NCBI GenBank assembly: GCA_007449985.2
Contig: VIIQ02000010.1
Location: 372,001-436,000, forward strand
From: Desmodesmus armatus
Lineage: Eukaryota > Chlorophyta > Chlorophyceae > Sphaeropleales > Scenedesmaceae
Reading direction: 5' to 3'
Length of the DNA: 64,000 bases
A program made the position numbers and the translations under genes. This document shows, piece by piece, positions 45,242 through 58,068 of this stretch. How positions within the stretch are numbered: position 1 is the stretch's first letter; the number at the start of each line of letters is the position of its first letter. The notes under the pieces were generated by a model. That model did no database searches and was not told the origin of the DNA. It worked only from the letters and a program-made list of their open reading frames with translations.

Positions 45242-45926
45242 GCTGTGTGCACTGTGGATGCATTCCTTGAGCACTGCAACAACCAAAGATAACCAGGCCG
45301 TGGTTGCTTCATTGCCTTCTTCGCCAGCCTGGAGTTTTGACTGCCCAACCGTCAGCCCCTGGTCAAACCTAGCTCAGCTGTGTCAGCATCACCCACCATG
45401 ACCCTGCTGGTACCCTTGGACCATCACCAATCATTTATGTAGCACTGTTTGGCGTGATGTAAGCTGGAGGAGATGCAGATTCAGATTGCTGCAGCTGCCC
45501 TTCTCTCCTTCACACAGGCCATTCATGGTGTGGGACCCTCCACCAGAGGCAAAGTGCTGCTCAGGGAGCAGGTCGCTATCTTCCGCAGGGATGCATCTCG
45601 CACGAAACAAAAAACACAGCAGTGTTCTAGCGTTTGTAAAGGTGCTTTTCAGAGGGTTTGCAGGGCACTGGAGGCCTGCACGTAAACCTCAGATCTGCTG
45701 GGTCCAGAGTGTGAAGCAGTGGGTGCTTGGGGTGGCATGTTGCTCTTGTAGGTGTCTCAAAAGAGCCTGCAAAATTCCATGAGCAACGGTGCTCTGCTGG
45801 TCGCGCTGAGGTGCAGATTACATAATCCAGCAGTGGAAACAATGGTGGTGTGCAGGATCTCAATGGCTGGCTCCAAGCGTCAGTAAACAGGTACAATGGC
45901 TTTCTGCTGTTGAATGTGTGACACAT
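45242..45926. other. Spacer between DXO 3' end and PAS1 5' end
   Basis: No gene is recognised. It should contain the PAS1 promoter and the DXO 3' UTR. Short open frames near 45470–45780 have no recognisable features. Confidence 0.4.
45818..45822 (-). terminator. TGTAA polyadenylation signal of DXO gene
   Basis: TTACA on the plus strand gives TGTAA on the minus strand, about 105 nt after the DXO stop codon. Confidence 0.5.
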
Positions 45927-48491
45927 TTACTCAATCAGCCGCTGCAGCCTCTCCGGCATGTCCCCATCGACTACTTCACACTGTATGCTGCTGCTCTTGG
46001 CATCATGCCACGCATGCAGCTGCTGGTTTGGACTGCTGGCGGCCTGCTGCTGCAGCCACAGCAGCACCGCTTCACCAAACGCCAGCAGCATGCCTGGGTC
46101 CCAGCTGTGGTTGGCGTGAGCAGACAGGCCAGGCAACGCCTGCACAGGAACCTCTTGCACCTGCAATGCAATGCAACACCACACCACACCACAGACAGCA
46201 AGTAAACCAGCAAGTGACAAACACCTACTACTGCTGTACAGAGCCACATATAAACCACTAGCAGACTGTGGCCACGACAATGCTCTGCCATGCTTCGGAG
46301 ACCTCACACTCCCCCTGACAGGCTGCCTGCCGCCTGCATGCTGCATGCAGTTGCATTTGCAGCAGCATGGTACAGACGTCTGTATTGCGGGTTGAGCTGC
46401 TGACACTCCAACCACTACTGGTGGCAGCTGGCAGCTAAGTCTGCACAGACGCATGCACAGCACCCCCCCCCCAAAAAGCCTCCCTGTCCCTCACCTTTAT
46501 GAGGTTGCCCTGCTGGTCCCTGCAGCCCAGCACCAGGGTGGGCACACCAGCTAGGTACGACTGCACCCACCAGCGGGGGTGCTTTATGCTGTATATGTCC
46601 GCAGTGGCCCTGTTGTGCCGGGGTAGGCTGCAGGTATACAAGGTCACAGCACAAGAGCAGCCCGCGACAGTGCATGTCACATGACGGTCATGTGTTTGCG
46701 CGTGTGCAAGCATACAGCACGTCTGGTACACCATCCCATATTAACACAGTAATGCGGGGTGCTGCACAGGCAGCACAGTGGGTTCCTTCCCAAAAACTTG
46801 TGGGCTCCTGACAACCACAGGACGAGGCCATACTACAAGGGAGACCGCCAGCCTGGTTGACCTGGGCTTGAATAGATTCGTGCCTCTCACTCTGACTACG
46901 CACGTGACACAGCAGCTTCAGAATGCCAGCCACTGTGTCATGTCTGCCAGCTAGCTGCAGATTGTAACAATACTCTCTTTCCGACAGGCCAGCAGCAGGA
47001 GCAGTTCAGTGTTGGTGCAGGAGTTCACTACTGATCCTGTTGGTAAACTCACCCGTACGTCTTCATTTCAACGTAAGTGGAAGCACCACCAGGCTGCTGC
47101 TGCTGCGCATCAATCTCCGCTGCCATCAGCAGCCGCAGCTGGCCCAGCCGGTATGTCACCACAATACCAAACTCGCTGGTTGCGTCCACAATGCTGCCAC
47201 CACCTGCATAAGGAAGAGCAGGTTCAAGGTGTTAGGGCCAGGAACATGCTGCGCCCAAGTCAGCAGAGGTCCCCTGCCCAGTCAGCAGCCTGCCATGCTG
47301 ATTGAGGAGGGTGAGCAACTGGGCATGTTGATATGCAGCCAGTGCGACCATCACAGTCACAAAGAAAGACGCCAGTGCAGGCAGTTTTGTGGTATGCAAC
47401 CCGCTCTTCAGGTGCCCCACAAACACCGCTGTCTGGGTTGACTAGGACTGGATGCATGTGCCGCCAATGCCAGCCCAACGTGTGCCAAGACAGTATGACC
47501 CCCCCCCCCCCCCCCGGGAGCTCTCCCAACACTCCGCATCTCGCACGCCGCCAGCAGTGCTCACCCGTACACACTGTCTCAAACTTGTAGCCGTAGTAGG
47601 TGAACTTGTCAGCGTCCCTGTAGGTGGCCTGCGCCCCAGGGATGATGTCCAGGAAGAGCGTCCTGCTGGCCTCGTGGTAGCAGCAGTCCAGCTCCCAGTC
47701 CTCCTTGTTGATAAGGGTCAGCAGCACCTGCAGCGGCACATGCACTACTGTCAAGCAGCTGCACTGCAAACACGGTAAAACAAGAATAAACTGATGCAGC
47801 CGGCTGCATAAGGGGCCTGTTAATACCTCTCCTTGCAAAAGGCACAGCCCAGTGCTGTAAAATTGAGACGCGTCTGGTTCAGCTACTTCCTGCTGCCTGC
47901 GTAGCAGGCTCAGGGTTGCAGGCAGCAGCACCTTGTTCAGGTTGTTGCGGTAGGTGACGACATCAAAGTGTGTCCAGTCCACGGCAGCACCAGTGGCAGC
48001 CTGTACGATGGTGTCCACTGGTGAGGCACACCCTCCTGCTTGCGGGTGAAGGCCTGGGGGTAGCCCTCATTCAGGTTGACAGGCAGCTGCGGGCGGGTGT
48101 AGGTGGGCAGGCCTGCAACAGCAGCAGCAGTAGGCAACAGCATGGCAGCAGGCGTACAGCACAACATGACCATTGCGCAGATGACTGCAAGCATGGCACT
48201 TGCGGCAGCAGACATGGTATGCATGTGCTATCTCAACCCTCATATTCGCTCTGTGGTCAGACTATATTTCTGTCAACATATGCTGCATCTGCATTAAAGC
48301 TGCACACTGCTTGCTGGTGCTGCTGCAGGCATCACACCTGAGTCGTCTCCAAACAGGAACCTGTTCCCGTTTGGGTCTTTGTCGCCAGTCTTGGTCCAGC
48401 AGGTGACCTGCTCGGGGACTGACATAGTCACATGTGTCTGACCTTGCTGGTACTGCTGCAGCCACTGTTGGACGTTGAAGGGTGCTGCCAT
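45927..48491 (-). CDS. DXO/Rai1 family decapping exoribonuclease
   Basis: Removes incomplete or non-canonical (including NAD) caps from RNA and degrades the body 5'–3'. Exons 48491–48338, 48112–48032, 48017–47932, 47727–47565, 47203–47053, 46627–46495 and 46160–45927 join to 333 residues. Family landmarks are the YPQAFTR segment, DVVTYRNNLNKVLL, FTYYGYKFE, AEIDA (Glu191, Asp193), VEMKT (Glu207, Lys209) and WWVQSYLAGVP (Gln234). These match the metal- and RNA-binding residues of DXO, so an active enzyme is expected. Anomaly: exons two and three are in different frames and are separated by only 14 nt (48018–48031) that begin GT and end AG. The gene is divergent from the E2 gene. A longer N-terminus, as in plant DXO1, cannot be excluded because of an open frame upstream. 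Confidence 0.88.
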
Positions 48492-49066
48492 GTCGAGTGG
48501 GAGGGAAGGGGGTCACTACCAGCACGGATAGCGGGCACGGATACCAGCTGTACTCCCCTTGCCTGCTGCCAGTGGGGAGGGCAAGACTAAACTCGTGGCA
48601 AGACCACACTCAGGATGGCATGGATCGCTTAGCGGGGTTAGTTGGATGGCTACTCTTGCTTCTGAGATCAAACTGTGTACAGTAAGAGCAATAGCAACAG
48701 CAACGTAAAGTCCCTGCGTCAATGACATGGACACTAATTTGTTTGCATATTTGTGGATAACACACCGCGCCTCTTGATTTCTTCTGCCGCACTACAAAGG
48801 CGTCCAAGGAAACCGGTTCCGAACGAACTCCCAGGGCTGGCCCATCAGTCCAGTTCTCAAGACAAACTCTCCTCTGATATTCAACGGCGTTCTCCTGCAA
48901 TTCTTCACGAAAACACGAGGGATCAACACACACGTGCATTTTACTGCTGTCACAGTCAGCAAGGCCACCCTGTACCTAGCATCGGTTTGAGTACTCCTGC
49001 AGTTTTGCCTGCATCGACAAGCTGGGAGACTGACTGTTTGCATGCAACCATATAACCAGCATAGCC
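48492..49066. promoter_or_regulatory. Divergent promoter region, DXO and E2 genes
   Basis: This 575-bp spacer lies between the two head-to-head ATGs. A 109-codon minus-strand frame (48939–48610, starting MHVCVDPSCFREEL) has no family match; it might be an upstream exon or 5' UTR of DXO. Bidirectional function is inferred from layout only. Confidence 0.4.
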
Positions 49067-50355
<1,289 letters not shown>

Positions 50356-51716
50356 CGTCACTTGCAGGGGCTGCAAATTGAGGGGTGCAATAGGCATGTG
50401 TCCTAGCACATGCAAGGCTGGGGCTGGCAGCAGGGTCGGAGTTATCACAGCCACTGCTTTTGAGTGGGATGCGAGCCAGTCTGGGTCACACTGCTGTGGC
50501 TGGTGCTTCAGAGGTGGGTGTTGTAGGGACACCTCGGGGTCAGGGCCTCTGTTGTGCAACTGCATGCAGAGTGCAGCATGCGGTTCACATCACCCCCACT
50601 CACTTGTGACTGGGCCCAATCATCCATCTATCTGTCTGTCAGGCTTCGTGTACACCGAACACGCCAGCCAAGCTCGTCTTGGCAGTGTGTCCATTGCAGA
50701 AGTCTCCCCAATTGTGTTCAGCACCCTGCATGTGCTGCTGGCCAATGCCTATGTGGCACAGGCTCCTGAGTGGTTTATGGCGTCATGGTCAGCCGCAGCC
50801 CTCTCACATACTCCCTGCTTGCACCTGCTGTACACCGCCTGGCCCTTCCTGTGAGTTGGCCTTTTACATAATCAACGTCGGATGTTATCGCAAGTTGGCT
50901 GTTGTTTTTGCTGTATCATAAGTGGGTGTTGAGTCTCTGGGTGTGGACATGAGGGGAACATGAGTTGTAATAAGATCGCAGAGGCTGAAGCTGCCGTGTC
51001 TGTCTGTATGAGTTGTACGGCTTCTGCACATCGTATTGTTGGGCTGGTGGTCTTGTCTTGAGGTATTGTTGTGCCTGAATCCATTTCAGATGGTGTGGTT
51101 GTCTTGACCTGGCAATGTGGGGCCTACTGCTGTGTCTGAGGTATTGTACAGGAAGCAAGGTTGAAACGCAGGCCAGGAGCCCGCTCACCATGCGCATGGA
51201 AGACACTCGGCAATGTGCATGGTGTACTGGTACAATGCCAGTTGTGCAAGGTGTTGCCGAGCACTGAGTGTGCAGTGTTAACCTCTCACGTCAGTGTACA
51301 TCCTGGCGGTGTGCTACATTTCTGCTGTTCAGCAAAACTTGTGCTGACCGGACGTTCTACGAGGTTACAGCGACAACACAGAGGGGCAAATCAACCATGC
51401 AGTCACAACCACCGTAGTCACAACTTCCCAACATCCATTCAATGCACGGAAGCGCCATGATGTGCCAGCCATGCAGTGTTTTACAGCCATGATGCCAGTA
51501 TGCACTGCACTGCTGACTGACAACCACACACATCATGACACACCTCTGAATCACGTCTGTGTGCCATCATAACCCGGCACAGCATAGCATGCACGATGCA
51601 AGCCCAACTTTCAGTCTGTCACAGTGACATGCTTTCACCGCAAGGCACGCTGCAAAAGTGGCTGCTGCTGCAGAAATCAGACTCAAAATTCATCCGCTGT
51701 AAACAAAATTCATCAG
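50356..51716. other. Convergent spacer between E2 and BAP31-like genes
   Basis: This 1.36 kb holds the 3' UTRs of two convergent genes. A TGTAA at 50966–50970 could be the E2 polyadenylation signal, although 610 nt after the stop. Open frames at 50243–50854 read on from the E2 last exon in another frame and have no recognisable domain. Confidence 0.45.
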
Positions 51717-52689
51717 CTACAAACAGCCTTGTCCCCATACTGCCTGCCTGGCATCTTCATGGCCGGTTGGCAACTGGGTCGTCAACCACCATACATGTAC
51801 GGAGCCAGCCATGACCACCACCCAACACATCCCACGATTAACCAGGCCAGCAACCCCAAACGACGCTCGATGCAGCCATGCAACGGCACGTCCTGCTATC
51901 AACACCCATCTACACCGCCCCTCACATGACACTGGCTGGTGCTGCTGCTGCACGCCTCCTGGTGGTGACACCTGGCGTGCCGTCACCAGAGGGGTGAGCT
52001 CCGTCTCTGTGACATTGTCTGCTGGCTCGTCCTTCAGCTTGGCCCCCTGGCCCCCCTTAGCCCAGCCACCCAGGCCTGCAAACTTGCTGGTCACACCAGC
52101 GCTCACGCCGGCAGCCCCTGCCTGCAGCTTGTTGGACACGCCTGAGGCACCTGCCTGCAGCTTGTTCGTCATTCCTGCAGGAGCAGCAGCAGCAGCAGAC
52201 GGTAGGGGAGGGAGCAAGAGCACCGCAGAACATTGGCCATACATTACAGCCAGCTGCTGACATGTTGCAACAAGAAACTGTCAATACCGATCCAAGCAAA
52301 CACATCCATGGATGACACAGGCAAGCTCTGGAATTGCTGGCTGCATACTGCATGCACATGCCGCCCCCCTCCATCATGATCAAGCCCTCCCACCCCCTCC
52401 GCCTTGATCAAGCCCTTCCTGCCCCTCCCCTGCCTGCCAATTTCAGTGTCATGCTCAGTTGTGCTCAGCACAGGTTGACCCACCTGCCATCACCTGCTTG
52501 GTGGTCACTGGCTCAGGCTTCTTGATGCCCTTGAGCTCATTCAGCTCATCCTGCACCTCATCCAGCTGGTCATGGATCTTCATGGCGTGGCTCACCTGAC
52601 CGTACAGCACAGTCAGCAGGCTGCACACAGCAACGGGGGGGGGGGGGCAAGAGAGAAGGAGAGGGCTTTTTGGTGGTGACATGAGGGCC

Positions 52690-52729
<40 letters not shown>

Positions 52730-54015
52730 ATGACGAGCCAGCACCTAGTGCAGGACAGCACAGCAGCAGTCACCACGTCTCCCAATGGGCGTGGTTGAAC
52801 TATATGTTCCCAAAACAACACAAACAGCAGTGCTGGGCATGGGCGCTGACGGGCCAACAATGCACCACCCCAGGTGTGTTGCTGTGTGTGAATTGTGCAT
52901 CGCCTGTTCTGCCGCTGAACCTGCCCCCTGTGCCCCCCACAGCCCCTGACCTTCCAGCCCTTGGGCTTGCCTGGGCCTTAGCCCTGCAGCTTTGCCTCCT
53001 CCTCTCGCTCCTGACCACTGTGCCGTTGCAACCCCATTTTGCAGCCCCCAGTTCTTCTGTCCATAGCGCTCACTCACCACCAGAGTGTGAAGGCCATGGC
53101 TGCGATCCAGAAGTTCCTCTCCTCCCTCCACTTCTTGGCCAGCACACTGATGCGCTGGTTGGGTGTCAGCTCAGGGTTGGCAGTCTCTTGACCAACCTTG
53201 AAGGTGCGGAAGCCAGAGTCTGCACCAGGAGCACAGGTCAGCACAGTGTGTTGCGGAGCCCATGCACTCCAAACATGTGCGCCATGTTATGAATGTTCAG
53301 CTGGAGCAGGGAGGGGGGTCACTGGGAGCCAAAGAGCACACATCACTTTGGCAACCCCCAGTCTCTACGGCAGCCCGAGCTGCACACACAGCAAGCCGCT
53401 GTGCCAGAGCAGCTTGGTGTCAGGCTTTCAATGTGTAGCCGCCTGCATTGGATGTAGGTCCAGAAACAGTTGCGAACCGGGATAGCAGGACCCCACTGCT
53501 GCGTAACTACTGCTGTGCCATGTCAGGTGATGCTGCATGCAGTCATGGGGTGATGTCATCACTGCACTCACCAATGAGGGGCACGCCAGACAGCACCAGG
53601 GCCAGGTGCACAAACTTCAGGCCTCCCACTGCAGCAATGCATCACAATGTAGCGTCAGCAGGGTGCGGTGTGTGATGCAGCCAGCCTGGCAGAAGCAGAG
53701 ATGCATGGAGACAGCTGTCTCCTCTGCACCGATGCTTGTGAGAAGGTGTCTGACACAACATATTTCTATATGGGTTGCTGGTACTTACAGACTGTGAAGC
53801 TGAGCACGTGGTTTGTGGCGATCAACAACCCTTTCCGCACATTGCGTGGGAAGGGCAGCACCAGCAGGAAGGTGAGGATGAGGGGTGGGGGCAGCAGAAA
53901 GTTGACCAGGAACCTCCATCCTGCAGGCAGAGACCAACAAGAGTCAGTGACTATACAACGGCTGCCGTGAGACCCCAGGACCAGCTTCTGCCTGACCTGT
54001 GAATGCACTGCTCAT
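51717..54015 (-). CDS. BAP29/BAP31-like ER membrane protein
   Basis: BAP31-type proteins are ER membrane proteins implicated in export of membrane cargo. Exons 54015–53997, 53920–53789, 53628–53572, 53219–53078, 52620–52484 and 52174–51717 join in frame, giving about 315 residues. Three hydrophobic segments are visible: FLLPPPLILTFLLVL, FVHLALVLSGVPLI and IAAMAFTLWCLLTVLY. The middle loop contains LAKKWREERNFWIA, which resembles the conserved R-x-x-RNFY segment of the family. The third span is followed by a coiled-coil-like stretch (KIHDQLDEVQDELNELKG) and a tail with two KLQAGASGVSNKL-type repeats. No C-terminal KKxx signal is seen; the last about 60 residues may be read-through of a missed intron. 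Family assignment is from overall pattern, not a diagnostic motif. Confidence 0.6.
52692..52728. repeat. Poly-G tract of 37 bases in BAP31-like intron
   Basis: An uninterrupted G run lies between exons 53219–53078 and 52620–52484, the longest of many G/C homopolymers in introns of this window. Its exact length may be unreliable. Confidence 0.85.
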
Positions 54016-54407
54016 GGCGGTGACCTAGTGGAGCCTTGGTTGTGTTTGCAGTACAGCCTCTGAAGCGGGGAAAGTTGAAGGCACTGGCCGTTACGATCAG
54101 TCCGTTGTGCGCCTTGCCGCACGGCCTGATAGTCAGGAGGAGCTCGATTCGACAGATCAGGGGTGACTCAACTCTCGGGGCGACGTTGCTTCGCTTTGCA
54201 GAAGTCTGGCAGAACGAGACGTAGGCAGTAGGTGCTGTGGGGCCTTTGGCTCCCCCGTCGCTGCTTTCATGACGTCAATGAGGTTTATGGTTTGGCTGGA
54301 GACAGTAGACTGCTTCCTGCATTTGGGGGTCCAAGCAGTGAGTTGGTCTTGAGAAGCAATTATCCAACAGCCAACATATTTTGCTCTCTGACCAGGTAGT
54401 TGGTGGC
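54016..54407. promoter_or_regulatory. Divergent promoter region, BAP31-like and LysM–F-box genes
   Basis: The two ATGs are 392 bp apart and point away from each other. No TATA box is evident. Bidirectional activity is inferred. Confidence 0.45.
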
Positions 54408-56598
54408 ATGGCTACCACCAACCATGATGAGCTGTCGCCTTGGACTGCGCACACTGTGCTGCCTCTGTTCTGTTGCATGCTGGATGCCAAGTCTCTGGCG
54501 GTGGCAAGGGTGGGTGTTCAGTCAGCAGTGACTTTCAAGCACCGTTCAGCAGCAAACAGCGTACAGTCAACCGCCCAGTGCTACTACCCCACTTTACTTG
54601 CCCTGCTGTTGCTGCTCCTGCTGTTGCCGCTGTTGATGCTGCTCAGGCTGTTTGTACAGCCTGGCGAGCAGTTGCTGGTGACCCACAGGTACCGTCTTGT
54701 ATTAGTTTTCAGGCTTGGACTACTGGCTGCATCTGAGCCTTGCACACAGCGCTTGCATGGTGTCAACTGCCGTTGCATCCGTTCGTGGTTGCTGTCTTGT
54801 CTGGCATGCATGCCTCATGTTGTGTGTCCCTCTGCCCTATAGGTCCGGCGTGCCGCTTTCATAAACAACTGGCAGCTGCTGGGGTGCCATGGCGAGCCCC
54901 GGCAGTTGATGTTTTATGAGGTAAGCCTGCGGCCTTAGTAGCAGCAACAGCAGTAAGGGCTGTTTGAGCCATGCATGTGCCTTCCCAGTAACGCAGTTGC
55001 TACAAATTCAGTTCATAGAAACGCAATCGACAATACTTTTGGATCGTAGCCTTGTAACCTAGCCGTCCCTGCCGTCACACATAGTGCAAGCAAACTGTTG
55101 TTGGTACTGTCATGCAGCCCCAACTCCCAGTGCTGCTACTAGGACTAGTAGTTTCCTGCCTGACCCCCTGATGGCTGCCTCATCCTTGCCTACCGCACTC
55201 TTGCGTGTGTCCCTGCAACAGACAGCTGCAGTGACCAGCTTTGTGCGTGAGCATGTGGTGGCGCGCTCAGACTCCCTGCAGATGCTGGCAGTGCGCCACG
55301 GTGTCAGTGTGCCCTGCCTGAAGCGTGTCAACAACCTTATGTCAGACCATGCACTGCACTCACGAACACAGCTCTACATACCAGGTGAGTGGCTCCGTGT
55401 GGGTACTGGTGGACAGCAGCAGCTGCTGCAGGCCTAGGGGTTTGGTGGCTTGGTGCAGTTTGGCTACTTGGCCGTAGCAGCTGCATGACTGCTATTCAGC
55501 ATGTAACACTGGCTGGTGAGGCCCAGCTGTCATGGCTGCGCACATCCGCACTTTGCTGCAGCGACCCGCCACCATTCATACTGCCCTGGTCACACATGCC
55601 GCTGCAGATCTTCACTGCTGCTGCACAACACCACAATGTGACAACACTGTGCCACGTGTGTCCTGCCCTTCTGCCTGCTTACACCATACTTTGGCCACTT
55701 GACTGTGCCTCAGTTGCCAAGGAGCAGGAAGTACATGGGCAGCTGGTGTGCTTCAGGTACTGCCCCATCCTGAAGCGGGACTTTGCTGTGCTGCTGTCAG
55801 CACAGCACGCAGAGCATGACAGGCAGCAGGGTGACCTGCTGGAGAAGCAGCACCAGCAGGCAGACAGCAGCAGCAGCCATGGCGCCAACAGCAGTGCAAC
55901 AAAGGTGAGCAGCACATGCAGGCCGTCTGGCCCAGGCTGTGTGCAGAATCCACACTGATGGCTACAGCTGCTGAGTTACAGACTATGTAGGTAACCTGGT
56001 GTTGATGGCTGCTGCTGCAAGTTGCAACACGCCAGCCCGGTGGACGCGCATTGGTTGAATCTGTGAGTTGCATGTCAACTGCTGTTGGTGCCTGTTGCAG
56101 GTGGACCTCCTGCAGGCGCGGTTGTGTCATATGTTGGGTCGCTCCCTGTACATTGACGAGCACACAGCCAAGTTCTACCTGGAGGACTCAGGGGGAGACA
56201 TCAAGGCAGCCATGGAGGCATTCGGTGAGCAGAACAGCGTTTCACGTGCAGGGGGGGGGGGTGCTTTGGGGGGGGGGAATCCCTTTCACCCATTGGACTT
56301 GGGGGCCAGCAGCTTTGTAAGTGGGGCTGGTGCATGTTAGACCAAAGGCAGGCAGCCTTTCAAGTGCAGCCACGTTGAGTGCAGTGTTGCACCAGTGGTG
56401 TCGTTTGTCTTTGTCCCTGGCCCTTCATGCTGATGCTCCTCACTAAGCTAAGGCACCTGTACAGACTGACAAGCAAGCCTGGTGCGCACGGTAGGGCCAC
56501 ACCCTGCAGGCACATCACTGATGTACGCTCGTGGCAAGCACACTTCGCATATTGAGCACTGGGGGATGGCTGCCTTGTGATTGGCCTGCCTGATCTGT

Positions 56599-56662
<64 letters not shown>

Positions 56663-56762
56663 GCCTTATGCAGCCACCGATGTGGCCTGGGAGGGCACAA
56701 CAGCCGGTCCCATCAGGACAGTGCCAGTCACTCGCTGGATCAGTGGCGAGCTTGGCCTGTGA
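54408..56762 (+). CDS. LysM domain-containing F-box protein
   Basis: Probable substrate-recognition subunit of an SCF ubiquitin ligase, related to the intracellular plant LysM–F-box protein (At1g55000 type). Seven exons join in frame: 54408–54509, 54647–54688, 54843–54920, 55222–55384, 55714–55904, 56101–56224 and 56674–56762, giving 262 residues. The F-box occupies about residues 8–50 (LSPWTAHTVLPLF, then ARAVCTAWRAVAGDPQ). The LysM domain is about 83–128 (VVARSDSLQMLAVRHGVSV, KRVNNLMSDHALHSRTQLYIP). The C-terminal part (HTAKFYLEDSGGDIKAAMEAF) is UBA-like and conserved in the plant protein. There is no signal peptide, consistent with an intracellular LysM protein. If the last donor were not used, the frame would stop at 56340; the spliced end resembles the plant C-terminus better. 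Confidence 0.88.
56599..56660. repeat. (CTGC)n microsatellite next to a splice acceptor
   Basis: About fifteen tandem CTGC units lie in the last intron of the LysM–F-box gene, ending 13 bases before the AG acceptor at 56673. The repeat takes the place of the polypyrimidine tract. Confidence 0.9.
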
Positions 56763-58068
56763 AGAGTTTACGCAGCTGCAGGCACAGCCCCAAGCAGAAC
56801 GCCGCAGGCTGCAAGCGGCACACAGGCTCAGGTTATTTCAGTCATGTGTCAAGCTTGTGTAGTGTAAGGTGCCCAAGATGCCCAAAGCTGTAGGGCCTTG
56901 TATGCCACCCTGTAGTATATGCTGTCGTACAAGATTGTGTCATCATCACTGCTTGCCAGCAATTTATGGGCAAGCAGTTGTCTCCTCCTGGCTCAGTTGG
57001 AGCATTGTACCATCACACAGTTGTGCCATGCATATGTATGGCCATATGGGCAGCATGATAGAAGTTTGTCCTTCAAAATGCAAGCCTGGCTGGGGAAGGC
57101 ACAAGTCTATGCACCCTACACCCAGCCTACAGCTGCACAGGCATCATATGATGCAGGTAGCAGTCTGCCTGCTGATGCAACAGCAATGCATCAAATGTTG
57201 TAGCTGTTGTGTATCTCTGTTTTGGGGCTGGCCCCCTTGATTCGTATGCGCTCATCAAGCCACTATCTGAGCACAGCCATATTTTCAAGTTGTTACCTCT
57301 GTGTGGTTGCAAGCTGCAACACTTGCTAGGAGAAGGGGCCACAGTGGTTGCTGTTGTGTCGCGCCTGAGCCTGATACCATCGCACCATGTCTGGTGTTGA
57401 GGTTGATGTTGCCCGTCAGGTGTGGAGTCTTATGTAGGCTGAAAGGGTCAGCAGGGTAGCTTGCATGAAGGCAGCAAGGTCCACGAGGCGCTGGCGGAGC
57501 GCTTGGCTCTGCTTACATTGCTGCTCAGTAACTAGCCATCATCCTCACACCTTCCTCCCTGGACATTCTGCCACTGATTGCACCAGAGGCGTGTGTGGTA
57601 TGGCCAAGCATTCTGTGTGCCATGAAATAAGTCACAAGCTTCACTACTGGCTCAACTGAAAGGGTTTCGGTAGGGCTGTCACAGTGGTAGCTAGCTTGCA
57701 TACCGCAGACCAAGCACCACAGTCGAGCTGAACAGCAAGTTTATTGTGCAGATGGCATCTGCTTGACACAACACTTCCAGTGTGTTGCCAGTCAGCCCCT
57801 GCTGGTAGCCTCAGGTCACTTAGACGCCTCATCACACCAGCCTGCCCACCACACTGCGCACACCCAATCACACAACGTGCCCGCACATCATCGAAGGCAG
57901 CTTGGCACTGCTACAGGGGCTTGTCAGCTGTGAGGGCCACAACCTTCAACCATCGTGGACACCCCATCCCCCTGTCACAGCACACTCACAACAGCCACAC
58001 AAACACATGGTGATCCTCACACTCACTGCAGCTGCAGACAATCCAGTTTCCAGTACACAGTCACACCA
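56763..58068. other. Convergent spacer between LysM–F-box and NEF1-like genes
   Basis: This 1.3 kb has no recognisable gene. It holds the 3' UTRs of convergent genes. Confidence 0.5.
56863..56867 (+). terminator. TGTAA polyadenylation signal of LysM–F-box gene
   Basis: TGTAA lies about 100 nt after the stop codon at 56762, the usual position for green-algal polyadenylation. Confidence 0.6.

Noticed and set aside
50639..50854. Gene downstream of the E2 stop
   Set aside because: The frame is an extension in another phase of the E2 last exon with no start, splice support or known domain.
56225..56340. Gly-rich C-terminus of the LysM–F-box protein ending at 56340
   Set aside because: A GTGAGC donor at 56225 joined to 56674 gives an ending like the plant protein; the read-through end was kept only as an alternative.
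56599..56660. CRISPR-like or minisatellite array
   Set aside because: It is a simple uninterrupted four-base repeat with no spacers.
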